Shown: one piece after another, positions 12,636 to 22,350 of the stretch
Layout: each line of letters begins with the position of its first letter
Position numbering within the stretch: the stretch's first letter is position 1
Origin: Pseudomonas silesiensis
Lineage (GTDB): Bacteria > Pseudomonadota > Gammaproteobacteria > Pseudomonadales > Pseudomonadaceae
Direction of reading: 5' to 3'
NCBI RefSeq assembly: GCF_001661075.1
Contig: NZ_CP014870.1
Span: 6,353,501-6,417,500 of the forward strand
Length of the DNA: 64,000 nucleotides
The notes under the pieces: model-generated
What the model was told of the DNA's origin: nothing
Seen by the model: the letters and a program-made list of their open reading frames with translations, nothing else
Database searches by the model: none
Position numbers and translations under genes: made by a program

Positions 12636-13817
12636 ATGAACAGCCGTAACACGTCATGGCGTCACCGCCTGACCTGGACCCTTCCAATGGTGGCCGTGCT
12701 GGCGGGCTGCACCGGCGGTGAACCCGACAAACCGAAAACCCACGCCCTGGCGACCTACTCCAGCGCCACGTGGGAAGCACTGCCCGCGGTGTCCGACGCC
12801 GATCTGGTGGCCGGCTTCGGTTCGTGGCGCAGCGCATGCACCCGACTCAAGGCCGACCCGGTCTGGGGCTCGACCTGCGCCGCTGCCGCCAGCGTGCCAC
12901 AAACCGCCAGCGAGATTCGCGGGTTCCTCAAGCAGAACCTCGACGTCTATGGCCTGCGCGCAGCCAATGACAACCCTGACGGCTTGATCACCGGCTACTA
13001 CGAACCGGTTTATCCGGGCAGCCTGACCCAGACCGACGTAGCGAATATCCCGGTGTACGGCGTACCCGAAGACATGATCATCGTCTCCCTGGACAGCATC
13101 TACCCCGAACTCAAGGGCAAACGTCTGCGAGGACGGCTCGAAGGTCGCGTGCTCAAGCCCTACGACGATGCGGCAACGATCGAGACCAAAGGGGTCAAGG
13201 CACCCGTCGTAGCCTGGCTGACCGATCCGATGAACCTGCAATTCCTGCAGATCCAGGGTTCGGGACGCATTCAGCTCGACAGCGGCCGCCAGTTGCGCAT
13301 TGCGTATGCCGACCAGAATGGCCATCCGTATCGACCTATCGGTCGCTGGCTCGTAGAACAGGGCGAGCTGAAGAAAGAAGACGTGACCATGGGCGCCATC
13401 AGCAATTGGGCCAAGGCCAACCCGGCACGCATTCCCGAACTGCTCGGCAGCAACCCGAGCTACGTGTTCTTCACCCAAAACCCGGACAGCAATGAAGGAC
13501 CTCGCGGCTCGCTGAACGTACCCCTGACCGCCGGCTACAGCGCGGCAGTGGATCGCAAGGTGATTCCGCTGGGCAGCCTGTTGTGGTTATCCACCACTAA
13601 ACCGGACGGTTCGGCCCTGGTTCGTCCGGTGGCTGCTCAGGACACCGGCGGTGCGATTGCCGGCGAAGTGCGAGCGGATCTGTTCTGGGGCACTGGCGAG
13701 GCGGCCGGGCAGTTGGCCGGCGACATGAAGCAGCAGGGGCAGATCTGGATGTTGTGGCCTAAAGGTGCGGCGTTGCCACAGGTGCCGCAGGTTGCCGATG
13801 CGAAGAAAAATCCGTGA
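12636..13817 (+). CDS. mltA: Membrane-bound lytic murein transglycosylase A
   Basis: 393 residues. An AAGGA ribosome-binding sequence precedes MNSRNTSWRHRLTWTLPMVAVLAGCTGG, a lipoprotein signal with Cys25 as lipidation site. MltA cleaves peptidoglycan glycan strands, forming 1,6-anhydromuramic acid, on the inner face of the outer membrane. The MltA domain is visible from ITGYYEPVYPGS, through VKAPVVAWLTDPMNLQFLQIQGSG, to the C-terminal 3D domain with the catalytic Asp in AAQDTGGAIAGEVRADLFWG. Length and motif order fit an intact enzyme. Confidence 0.95.
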   Translation: MNSRNTSWRHRLTWTLPMVAVLAGCTGGEPDKPKTHALATYSSATWEALPAVSDADLVAGFGSWRSACTRLKADPVWGSTCAAAASVPQTASEIRGFLKQNLDVYGLRAANDNPDGLITGYYEPVYPGSLTQTDVANIPVYGVPEDMIIVSLDSIYPELKGKRLRGRLEGRVLKPYDDAATIETKGVKAPVVAWLTDPMNLQFLQIQGSGRIQLDSGRQLRIAYADQNGHPYRPIGRWLVEQGELKKEDVTMGAISNWAKANPARIPELLGSNPSYVFFTQNPDSNEGPRGSLNVPLTAGYSAAVDRKVIPLGSLLWLSTTKPDGSALVRPVAAQDTGGAIAGEVRADLFWGTGEAAGQLAGDMKQQGQIWMLWPKGAALPQVPQVADAKKNP

Positions 13818-13840
13818 GCCATGCTTTGGCAGTCAGATAG

Positions 13841-13934
13841 CTTTCGCGAGCAAGCCCGCTTGTGGATCTCTTTAGTGCACAAATTCTTTGTTCACCGGAG
13901 ATCTCCTGTGGGAGCGGGCTTGCTCGCGAAGGGG
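13841..13934. repeat. REPIN (outward-facing pair)
   Basis: Two REP cores of the GTGGGAGCGGGCTTGCTCGC type separated by about 40 bases, between the convergent mltA and MAPEG genes. Confidence 0.8.
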
Positions 13935-13957
13935 CCAGAACAAACACCGCAGATCCG

Positions 13958-14341
13958 TCAGGCAGACACCACAAACAACCCGACAATCAACCCCATCCCC
14001 ACCAACCACACCAACGACCGCAAAATCGCCCAGTCGACCAGGTAGCAAATTATGTACAGCAGCCGGCTGGTGATGAACAACACCGCCATCACGTCGATTG
14101 TCACCAACTCGGCATTGCCCGCCAGATGCGCCACGATCACTGCCGCGGCAAACGCCGGGGTCACTTCGAAACCGTTCAGTTGCGCCGCATAGGCACGCCG
14201 GCCCAACCCATTTAACGAATCGAGAAAATCCCGGGGATCATGGTTGTCTTTCAACCTGAACCCGCCACTGATCTTGGCCACGTAAGTGCACAGGTAAGGC
14301 AGTAAAAACGCGATCAAAATGCACCACAGAGCAACCGTCAT
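13958..14341 (-). CDS. MAPEG domain membrane protein
   Basis: 127 residues with four hydrophobic segments (about 1-22, 60-78, 82-98, 105-125), the layout of the MAPEG superfamily (membrane-associated proteins in eicosanoid and glutathione metabolism). The conserved region after helix 1 (DPRDFLDSLNGLGRRAYAAQLNGFE) matches bacterial members, which end helix 2 in AxxNxxE-like patterns. Bacterial MAPEG proteins are mostly uncharacterised; some have glutathione transferase activity. The gene stands 56 bases downstream of the EamA gene on the same strand and could be cotranscribed. Confidence 0.8.
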   Translation of the reverse strand: MTVALWCILIAFLLPYLCTYVAKISGGFRLKDNHDPRDFLDSLNGLGRRAYAAQLNGFEVTPAFAAAVIVAHLAGNAELVTIDVMAVLFITSRLLYIICYLVDWAILRSLVWLVGMGLIVGLFVVSA

Positions 14342-14397
14342 AAAGCCATCCCTTCTTCAAGTTTCGTGCGTCGATGTTTTCGTCGACGGTGAGCCAG

Positions 14398-15231
14398 TCA
14401 AAATTTCATCACCAGCATGCCGATCAACACCAGCCCACAAGCTAAGAGCCGGGGCCCGCCAAAAGGTTCTTTCAGGTAACGCATGCCGAACACCACCACC
14501 AGAATCACACTGATCTCGCGCAACGCCGCCGCTTCGGCAATCGAGCCCAGTTGCATCGCCCACAGCACCAGAGCGTAGCTGAACAATACGCAGAACCCGA
14601 CCGCCAACCCCAGTCGCCATTGTTCCCGCCAGAACAACATGAACGCCGGCCGCTTGCGCACCAACGCCAGCAATGGGAATGGCCAGGCGCTGAGTAAAGT
14701 CACCCAGACCAGGTAGTCCAGTGGATGGGACCAGCGCCGCAAAGCCTGGCCATCGATGAAGGTGTAGCAACCGATGCACAGGCCGATCAACGCCACCACC
14801 GGCAGCATCGACCATGGCAGCCGTGCGCCGCCACCGCCTTGCCATAGCAGACAAAGCATGCCGAGCGGGATCAAAAGGATTCCGAAAATTTGCTGGTTCG
14901 ACAGCACCTCCCCGGCAAATATCAGCGTCAACGCCAGCACCACCAATGGCGACAAACCCCGCATCAAGGGATAGACAAGCCCGAGGTCGCCCACCCGATA
15001 AGCCTGGATCAGCAGGTAGCGATAGAGCAGTTCGAACGCCGCCGACGCGAAGATCCACGGCCAGAGTTCAAGGGGTGGCCATTCCACGAAGGGCAGCATC
15101 AGCGCGACGAAGAGCATCGCCACACTGTCCATGCAGGCCACCACCAACAGGCGTTCGGCACTGAATTTGATCAGGGTATTCCACGCCGCGTGCAGCAGCG
15201 CCGCCACCAACACCAAAACCGTTGCAAGCAC
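14398..15231 (-). CDS. EamA-family (DMT superfamily) transporter
   Basis: 277 residues from a GTG start (VLATVLVLVAALLHAAWNTLIKFSA) chosen because GGAG lies six bases upstream; longer in-frame extensions read through a REPIN. About ten hydrophobic helices in two similar halves, each an EamA repeat: the first begins ALLHAAWNTLIK, the second near LPWSMLPVVALIGLCIGCYTF. The last helix carries REISVILVVVFGMRYLKEPFGG, the typical C-terminal EamA motif with a conserved Glu-Pro. These carriers export or import metabolites; the substrate cannot be predicted here. The upstream region holds a REPIN. Confidence 0.85.
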   Translation of the reverse strand: MLATVLVLVAALLHAAWNTLIKFSAERLLVVACMDSVAMLFVALMLPFVEWPPLELWPWIFASAAFELLYRYLLIQAYRVGDLGLVYPLMRGLSPLVVLALTLIFAGEVLSNQQIFGILLIPLGMLCLLWQGGGGARLPWSMLPVVALIGLCIGCYTFIDGQALRRWSHPLDYLVWVTLLSAWPFPLLALVRKRPAFMLFWREQWRLGLAVGFCVLFSYALVLWAMQLGSIAEAAALREISVILVVVFGMRYLKEPFGGPRLLACGLVLIGMLVMKF

Positions 15232-15262
15232 GGCACACTCCTTTTGTTGTCCCTGCACCCCC

Positions 15263-15365
15263 CCTGTAGGAGCGAGCTTGCTCGCGATGGTCGTCAACGA
15301 TAACGCGTGTTTTCTGCTAAAACGCGGTGCCCTGACGTTCTTCGCGAGCAAGCTCGCTCCTACAA
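15263..15365. repeat. REPIN (paired inverted REP elements)
   Basis: Inverted GTAGGAGCGAGCTTGCTCGC pair in the 327-base gap between the divergent EamA and MFS genes. The rest of that gap holds only a possible -10 box (TATACT, near 15418) and no gene. Confidence 0.85.
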
Positions 15366-15558
15366 GGTCCGGAAGGTCCGGGCAGAGAATTGATTCGCCA
15401 TATGTCCGCAGCTGTTTATACTGCAAGCGACCACGCCGCACTCAGTTGCGCACAGACTAATTCCAATAATTCCTGCCACCGCCCGCTCTCGTCGAGAACG
15501 GTCATCGGCATGCGTATGCCTGATCAAAGCGTCAAGACTACCCACAGAGACCTTGTGC

Positions 15559-16728
15559 ATGCCACTCGCCTTGCTTGCCCTCGCTGTTGCCGCGTTCGGC
15601 ATCGGCACCACTGAATTCGTCATCATGGGCTTGTTGCCCGATGTCGCCCGGGACCTTGCCGTGAGCATTCCCCAAGCCGGCCTGCTGATCACTGGCTATG
15701 CCCTGGGCGTGGTGTTCGGCGCACCGATCCTCGCGGTCGGCACCGCCAATATGCCGCGCAAAGCGACGCTGCTGGGCATGACGCTGATGTTCATCCTGGG
15801 CAACATCCTCTGCGCCCTGGCCCCGAACTACGCCACGCTGATGGCCGCGCGCGTGATCACTGCGCTGTGCCATGGCGCCTTCTTTGGCATCGGCTCGGTC
15901 GTCGCGGCCGGCTTGGTGGCACCGAACAAACGCGCCCAGGCGATTGCCATGATGTTTACCGGCCTGACCCTGGCCAATGTGCTCGGCGTGCCGCTGGGCA
16001 CCGCGCTCGGACAATACGCCGGCTGGCGTTCGACCTTCTGGGCCGTGTCAGTGATCGGCGTGATCGCGGCGATCGCACAGTGGGTCTGGCTGCCGAAAGA
16101 CATCACGATGGAAAAGGCCAACCTGGCCAGTGAGTTCAAAGTGCTGGGCAAGGTTAACGTGTTGCTGGCGCTGGGCATGAGTGTGCTGGCGTCGACCAGC
16201 CTGTTCAGCGTGTTTACCTATATCGCCCCTATCCTTCAGGACATCACCGGCGTCAGCCCTCACGGGGTGACGATCATGCTGCTGTTATTCGGGGTCGGGC
16301 TGACGGCGGGCAGCATGCTCGGCGGGCGGCTGGCGGACAGTCGTTTGTTGCCGTCACTGGTGGGGATGGCGCTGGCGGTAGTCGTGGTCCTGGCGGCTTT
16401 CAGCCAGACCAGCCATTCGGTCATTCCGGCGGCGATCACGTTGGTGTTGTGGGGGATTTTCGCGTTTGCGCTGTGCCCGATCCTGCAACTGCTGATCATC
16501 GATGAAGCACATGAGGCGCCGAACCTGGGTTCGACCTTGAATCAGAGCGCATTCAACCTGGGTAATGCGGCGGGCGCATGGATTGGCGGGTTGGTTGTCG
16601 CCAGCGGGGCGGATCTGGCGGACTTGCCGTGGACCGGGGCGCTGGTCAGCGGGTTGACGGTGCTGGCGGCGCTTTTCTTTATTTATCTGCAACGTCGCGG
16701 TGTCACTGCGGTCAATGTGTCTGGCTGA
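15559..16728 (+). CDS. MFS transporter (DHA1 family, AraJ/YdhP-like)
   Basis: 389 residues with twelve predicted helices. Start set at the ATG giving MPLALLALAVAAFGIGTTEFVIMGLLP, the characteristic N-terminus of this exporter subgroup; a TTG two codons upstream is less likely. MFS motif A is weakly visible in the loop between helices 2 and 3 (GTANMPRKATLLG), and the helix 4 region has RVITALCHGAFFGIGSVVAAGLV. Proton-driven efflux of small molecules such as drugs, sugars or nucleosides is typical of the subgroup, but no substrate can be named. Its neighbours are unrelated. Confidence 0.88.
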   Translation: MPLALLALAVAAFGIGTTEFVIMGLLPDVARDLAVSIPQAGLLITGYALGVVFGAPILAVGTANMPRKATLLGMTLMFILGNILCALAPNYATLMAARVITALCHGAFFGIGSVVAAGLVAPNKRAQAIAMMFTGLTLANVLGVPLGTALGQYAGWRSTFWAVSVIGVIAAIAQWVWLPKDITMEKANLASEFKVLGKVNVLLALGMSVLASTSLFSVFTYIAPILQDITGVSPHGVTIMLLLFGVGLTAGSMLGGRLADSRLLPSLVGMALAVVVVLAAFSQTSHSVIPAAITLVLWGIFAFALCPILQLLIIDEAHEAPNLGSTLNQSAFNLGNAAGAWIGGLVVASGADLADLPWTGALVSGLTVLAALFFIYLQRRGVTAVNVSG

Positions 16729-16843
16729 ATAATTACATCGCGCCTGACTCTGCTTTCGCCGGTAAGCCGGTCCTGCTGTCGCGCCTGTCAAACATGTCAC
16801 CCGTGATGAGCCTGCACCAGTGGCACAGGCCGGGCATCACTGA

Positions 16844-17731
16844 TTACTTCCTGGTCTTCTGCGGGTCAGGCTCCTGGCCTTGATCTGCAGATTTCTTTGG
16901 CGGCCCGCTCTCACTGCGAATCTGCGCGTGGCTGATCAGCGCGAAGATAAAGCTGCCGCCGACGATATTGCCCACCAGGGTCGGCCCGGCGAATATCAGC
17001 CAGAAGTCCTTCCACGGCAACTCGCCGGCAAACACCAGATACGACACCTCGGCCGAACCGACCACGATGTGGGTGAAGTCCCCCAGCGCCATCAGGTAGG
17101 TGATGAGGATGATGATCCACATCTTGGCGCTCTCCATGGATGGGATCATCCAAACCATGGTTGCGATCATCCAGCCTGACACGATGCCCTTGGCGAACAT
17201 CTGACTGGCGTCGTTCTCCATGATCTTGCGGCCGATATCGAGGAAGGCCAGGTCGGTCTTGCTGTCGAAAATCGGCAGGTGCAGCATCACATACGCCACC
17301 AGTATCGTGCCGCACAGGTTGCCCACCAGCACCACCGACCACAGACGCAGCAATCGCCCGAAATTGTTCAATGAAGGTTTGGTCATGACCGGCAACACAG
17401 CCGTCAGGGTGTTTTCGGTGAACAATTGCTGGCGGGCGAGAATCACTGCCAGAAAACCCGCGCAGTAACCGAAACTGGCAATCACCTTGAAGCCTTCGCC
17501 GTCCGGCAGGCGGGAATTGAGCAGGCCCATGGCCATCAGGGATAGCCCCATGGTCAGGCCGGCAGCGAGGGCCGACCACCATAAGGCGGCGACGCTACGC
17601 TCGAGCTCCATATCGCCCTGGGTTCGGATGATTTCGTGCAGTACCGCGGCGCGCGGTGGCTGGCTCTTGTCGACTTCCTTTTTCTCTTGCGCCGAAAGGT
17701 TCGGGGTCTTGCCGTCTTTTTGCGTGTCCAT
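16844..17731 (-). CDS. Formate/nitrite transporter (FNT) family protein, YfdC-like
   Basis: 295 residues. A charged N-terminal extension (residues 1-45, many Lys/Glu/Gln) and a charged C-terminal tail flank six hydrophobic helices. FNT features include a small-residue-rich first helix (WWSALAAGLTMGLSLMAMGLL), the loop GFLAVILARQQLFTENTLTAVLP and the later VGSAEVSYLVFAGELPWKDFWLIFAGPTLVGNIVGGS. FNT pentamers pass small monovalent anions or acids across the inner membrane; the YfdC branch has no established substrate. The gene is monocistronic and convergent with the MFS gene. Confidence 0.88.
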   Translation of the reverse strand: MDTQKDGKTPNLSAQEKKEVDKSQPPRAAVLHEIIRTQGDMELERSVAALWWSALAAGLTMGLSLMAMGLLNSRLPDGEGFKVIASFGYCAGFLAVILARQQLFTENTLTAVLPVMTKPSLNNFGRLLRLWSVVLVGNLCGTILVAYVMLHLPIFDSKTDLAFLDIGRKIMENDASQMFAKGIVSGWMIATMVWMIPSMESAKMWIIILITYLMALGDFTHIVVGSAEVSYLVFAGELPWKDFWLIFAGPTLVGNIVGGSFIFALISHAQIRSESGPPKKSADQGQEPDPQKTRK

Positions 17732-17842
17732 ATAGCTCCGGAACCGGTGGCGTGCGATGTAGGTAGGACACGCAGGGTACGGAGCTGTTCAGTACCCTGT
17801 TAAATCATCATTGCAGGGCCGGCGAAGGGCGCGCCGCCGATC

Positions 17843-18247
17843 TCATTCGTCGATGCCATCACCCTTGAACTGGTCCTTAACGTACTTGATCTCGGTCTGG
17901 CCATGAGGTGCGGGCAAGCCGTCTTCACCCAGGTTGACGAAGACAATCCTGTCCACCGTCAGGATGCTTTTGCGGGTGATTTTGTTGCGCACTTCGCACT
18001 TGAGGGTGATCGAGGTGCGACCGAACTCGGTGGCGGTGATGCCCAGCTCGATGATGTCGCCCTGGCGCGAGGCGCTGACGAAGTTGATTTCGGAAATGTA
18101 CTTGGTGACCACGCGCTGATTGCCCAGCTGGACGATGGCGTAGATTGCCGCTTCTTCGTCGAGCCAGCGCAACAGGCTGCCGCCGAACAGCGTGCCGTTG
18201 GGGTTGAGGTCTTCGGGTTTTACCCATTTGCGGGTGTGGAAATTCAT
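17843..18247 (-). CDS. Acyl-CoA thioesterase, YciA-like hotdog fold
   Basis: 134 residues. The ATG at 18247 (MNFHTRKWVKPEDLN) was chosen because AGGAG lies five bases before it; a GTG two codons earlier is possible. The hotdog-fold core is visible: PNGTLFGGSLLRWLDEEAAI contains the conserved Asp/Glu of the long helix, followed by strands YISEINFVSASRQGDIIEL and FGRTSITLKCEVRN. Such enzymes hydrolyse acyl-CoA thioesters in the cytoplasm and are often broad in chain length. There is no operon partner; it is divergent from ahcY. Confidence 0.88.
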   Translation of the reverse strand: MNFHTRKWVKPEDLNPNGTLFGGSLLRWLDEEAAIYAIVQLGNQRVVTKYISEINFVSASRQGDIIELGITATEFGRTSITLKCEVRNKITRKSILTVDRIVFVNLGEDGLPAPHGQTEIKYVKDQFKGDGIDE

Positions 18248-18367
18248 GTTCACTCCTGACCGTCTTGCCGATTGATGCCGGCCATCATGGCAGAGCCCGG
18301 GCCAGAGCTCTATTGAGCATCGCCTATGGCCTCGATTACCGTTCGGACATTGATCAACAGAAACGCT

Positions 18368-19977
<1,610 letters not shown>

Positions 19978-19993
19978 TCGGACCTGCTCGGCT

Positions 19994-20086
19994 CCCTGTA
20001 GGAGCGAAGCTTGCTCGCGAACGCTTCACCGCGGTGTGTCTGAAACACCGCGGTGCCTGCTTCGCGAGCAAGCTTCGCTCCTACGG
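19994..20086. repeat. REPIN (paired inverted REP elements)
   Basis: Inverted GTAGGAGCGAAGCTTGCTCG pair with a self-complementary centre (CACCGCGGTG... CACCGCGGTG). It fills the ahcY-metF gap. Confidence 0.85.
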
Positions 20087-20131
20087 AGAGCACGGCTCCT
20101 GCAAGGCTTATGTGTTTCCAAGGATATGACC

Positions 20132-20977
20132 ATGTCCCAAGACCGTCGCTACAGCTTCGAGTTCTTCCCTACGAAGACCGATGCTGGGCATGAAAAGCTG
20201 CTCGCCACTGCTCGTCAGCTGGCCACGTACAACCCTGATTTTTTCTCCTGCACCTACGGCGCTGGCGGTTCGACCCGTGATCGAACGCTCAACACCGTGT
20301 TGCAACTCGAAAGCGAAGTAAAGGTGCCTGCCGCACCGCATCTGTCCTGCGTTGGCGACAGCAAGGACGACCTGCGCGGCCTGTTGAAGCAATACAAGGC
20401 AGCCGGCATCACCCGTATCGTTGCCCTGCGCGGTGACCTGCCGTCGGGCATGGGCATGGCCAGCGGTGAACTGCGCCACGCCAATGACCTGGTCGAATTC
20501 ATCCGTGAAGAAACCGGCGATCATTTCCACATCGAAGTCGCCGCCTACCCGGAAATGCACCCGCAAGCGCGCAATTTCGAAGACGATCTGGCCAACTTCG
20601 TGCGCAAGGCCAACGCCGGCGCCGACAGTGCGATCACCCAGTATTTCTTCAACGCCGACAGCTACTTCTACTTTGTCGAGCGTGTACGAGCGCTGGGCGT
20701 GGATATCCCGATCGTGCCGGGCATCATGCCGATCACCAACTACAGCAAGCTCGCACGATTCTCCGACGCCTGCGGTGCGGAAATCCCGCGCTGGATCCGC
20801 AAGCAACTGGAAGCCTACGGTGACGACACCGCAAGCATTCAGCGCTTCGGCGAGCAGGTCATCACTGAAATGTGTGAGCGTTTATTGCAGGGCGGCGCAC
20901 CAGGGCTGCATTTCTATACCCTGAACCAGGCCGAGGCGAGCCTGGCCGTGTGGAACAACTTGAAGCTACCGCGCTGA
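20132..20977 (+). CDS. metF: 5,10-methylenetetrahydrofolate reductase
   Basis: 281 residues. Reduces methylene-THF to methyl-THF, the methyl donor for methionine synthesis, with FAD. Start MSQDRRYSFEFFPTKTDAGHEKLL was chosen because AAGGA lies seven bases upstream; upstream in-frame starts fall in REP DNA. Family motifs: SFEFFPTKT, FFSCTYGAGGSTRD (with the conserved catalytic-region Glu/Asp pair), LRGDLPSGMG, and FVRKANAGADSAITQYFFNADSYF, the signature for folate/FAD binding. Position after ahcY joins two steps of the SAM cycle. A terminator follows. Confidence 0.97.
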   Translation: MSQDRRYSFEFFPTKTDAGHEKLLATARQLATYNPDFFSCTYGAGGSTRDRTLNTVLQLESEVKVPAAPHLSCVGDSKDDLRGLLKQYKAAGITRIVALRGDLPSGMGMASGELRHANDLVEFIREETGDHFHIEVAAYPEMHPQARNFEDDLANFVRKANAGADSAITQYFFNADSYFYFVERVRALGVDIPIVPGIMPITNYSKLARFSDACGAEIPRWIRKQLEAYGDDTASIQRFGEQVITEMCERLLQGGAPGLHFYTLNQAEASLAVWNNLKLPR

Positions 20978-20996
20978 CAGTGACCACGTCGCACCC

Positions 20997-21022
20997 AAAG
21001 GCCCTCTTCTGAGGGTCTTTTA
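20997..21022 (+). terminator. Intrinsic terminator after metF
   Basis: GCCCTC TTCT GAGGGT stem with flanking AAAG and CTTTT; a compact hairpin followed by a short T run. Confidence 0.75.
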
Positions 21023-21060
21023 CATTCAACGGCCAACACGGATCACCGGTCATACACCGA

Positions 21061-21160
21061 CCCCTGTAGGAGCGAGGCTTGCCCGCGAAGAACGATGACG
21101 CAGTATGTCTGTTAAACCGCGTCATCGTTCTTCGCGGGCAAGCCTCGCTCCTACAAGGGG
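21061..21160. repeat. REPIN with fully paired centre
   Basis: Inverted GTAGGAGCGAGGCTTGCCCG pair whose inner flanks also pair (GAAGAACGATGACGC with GCGTCATCGTTCTTC), giving arms of about 40 bases. It occupies most of the metF to binding-protein gap (336 bases); the remaining 150 bases show no gene. Confidence 0.85.
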
Positions 21161-21313
21161 GGGGTGTTATTTCAGGGCAGCGAGGATCGCATCCGGGTCA
21201 TTTGCTCAAATCATCTCGCAAATAGAGGCCTTGCGCACAATATCCCTGAAAGTCAGCGTTAAACATGCATGCCAGAGCTTCTCATTAAGCCTTGAGAGTA
21301 CTAACCTCAGGCC

Positions 21314-22129
21314 ATGCCCCTTTTCTCCCAGTTGCTGACAGTCATGCTTTTTACTTGCCTGAGCTTTGCAGCTCGGGGCGAGAAACTGCGCATTGTCACA
21401 GAACCCTGGGCGCCCTACGTGTATGAAGAAAACGGCAAAGCCCTGGGCCTGGACTACGAAACCACGGCAATTGTCTTCAAACGCCTGGGGATAGAAGTCG
21501 ACTGGCAGTTCCTGCCGTGGAAACGCTGCCTGTCCATGCTCGAACAGGGGCAGGCGGACGGCGCACTGGATATCTTCCACAGCGAGGAACGCGAAGCGAC
21601 CCTCCTCTACCCCGGCGAACCCCTCTCGGAAGTCGAGTTCGTGATGTTCTATGCCAACGAGCGGCCCCATCCGTTTCAGACCCTGGAAGAACTGCGCGGC
21701 CTGACCATCGGCACCTCGCCGGGTTATCTGTACAGCGAGGATTTTCGCGAATCGTCGCTATTCACCCGGGAGCCGGCACCGAGTCATGAGGCCAACTTCG
21801 GCAAACTGGTGCGCGGGCGGATCGATCTACTGATCACTGACCGCCGCGTCGGCCAGCATTTACTCGACGAGTTGAACATTCGCCACAAGATCACGGAAAA
21901 CCCGGTCGTTATCAGCCAGCAAAGCCAGTTCCTGGCGGTGCGTCGCAACGCGGGCATGGACTTGTTGGTACAGCGCTTCGGCGCCGAGCTCAAGCGCTTC
22001 AAGCGCGAGCCCGCCTACGCTGAGTTGAGCGCCCGTTACGGTGCAGACCCTGCGACCGGGGCAGAGGCCGTCAAGGCCGCGGTCATGCACCAGAAAACCG
22101 TTGAGCAGCAGGAAAGCGGCGCACAGTGA
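21314..22129 (+). CDS. Periplasmic solute-binding protein, family 3 (amino-acid type)
   Basis: 271 residues. The N-terminus MPLFSQLLTVMLFTCLSFAARG is a signal peptide. The mature part begins EKLRIVTEPWAPYVYEENGKALGLDYETTAIVFKRLGIEVDW, the standard opening of SBP_bac_3 proteins, and runs through QADGALDIFHSEEREATLLYPGEPL and the second-lobe region LRGLTIGTSPGYLYSEDF. No permease or ATPase genes are adjacent, so it may be an orphan receptor or chemosensory binding protein. Ligand unknown; an amino acid or related small molecule is usual. Confidence 0.88.
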   Translation: MPLFSQLLTVMLFTCLSFAARGEKLRIVTEPWAPYVYEENGKALGLDYETTAIVFKRLGIEVDWQFLPWKRCLSMLEQGQADGALDIFHSEEREATLLYPGEPLSEVEFVMFYANERPHPFQTLEELRGLTIGTSPGYLYSEDFRESSLFTREPAPSHEANFGKLVRGRIDLLITDRRVGQHLLDELNIRHKITENPVVISQQSQFLAVRRNAGMDLLVQRFGAELKRFKREPAYAELSARYGADPATGAEAVKAAVMHQKTVEQQESGAQ

Positions 22130-22135
22130 TTGCTC

Positions 22136-22144
22136 TGTTATACT
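22136..22144 (+). promoter_or_regulatory. Extended -10 promoter, probable rhlE promoter
   Basis: TG T TATACT matches the extended -10 consensus at eight of nine specified-or-spacer positions; no good -35 is seen. Transcription from here would leave a 5' leader of about 200 bases before rhlE. Confidence 0.5.
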
Positions 22145-22350
22145 CCGGCCTTCCCGCCAGGCTCACGCCCGGACGCTCGGACTCGTTCAAGGCATCTCGA
22201 TCCCGCTACAGCGCAGCTTTCAGCCCGCGCGAGCGCTCCAGATGAGCCTTCGAGGCCCAGCAGGACCGGACGGGATTGCGTCCCCTTAAACGCCATTCGC
22301 GCCAGGCAAGACTCCCATTGGGCCAAGCCCTAACTAAAACAGGATTACTC

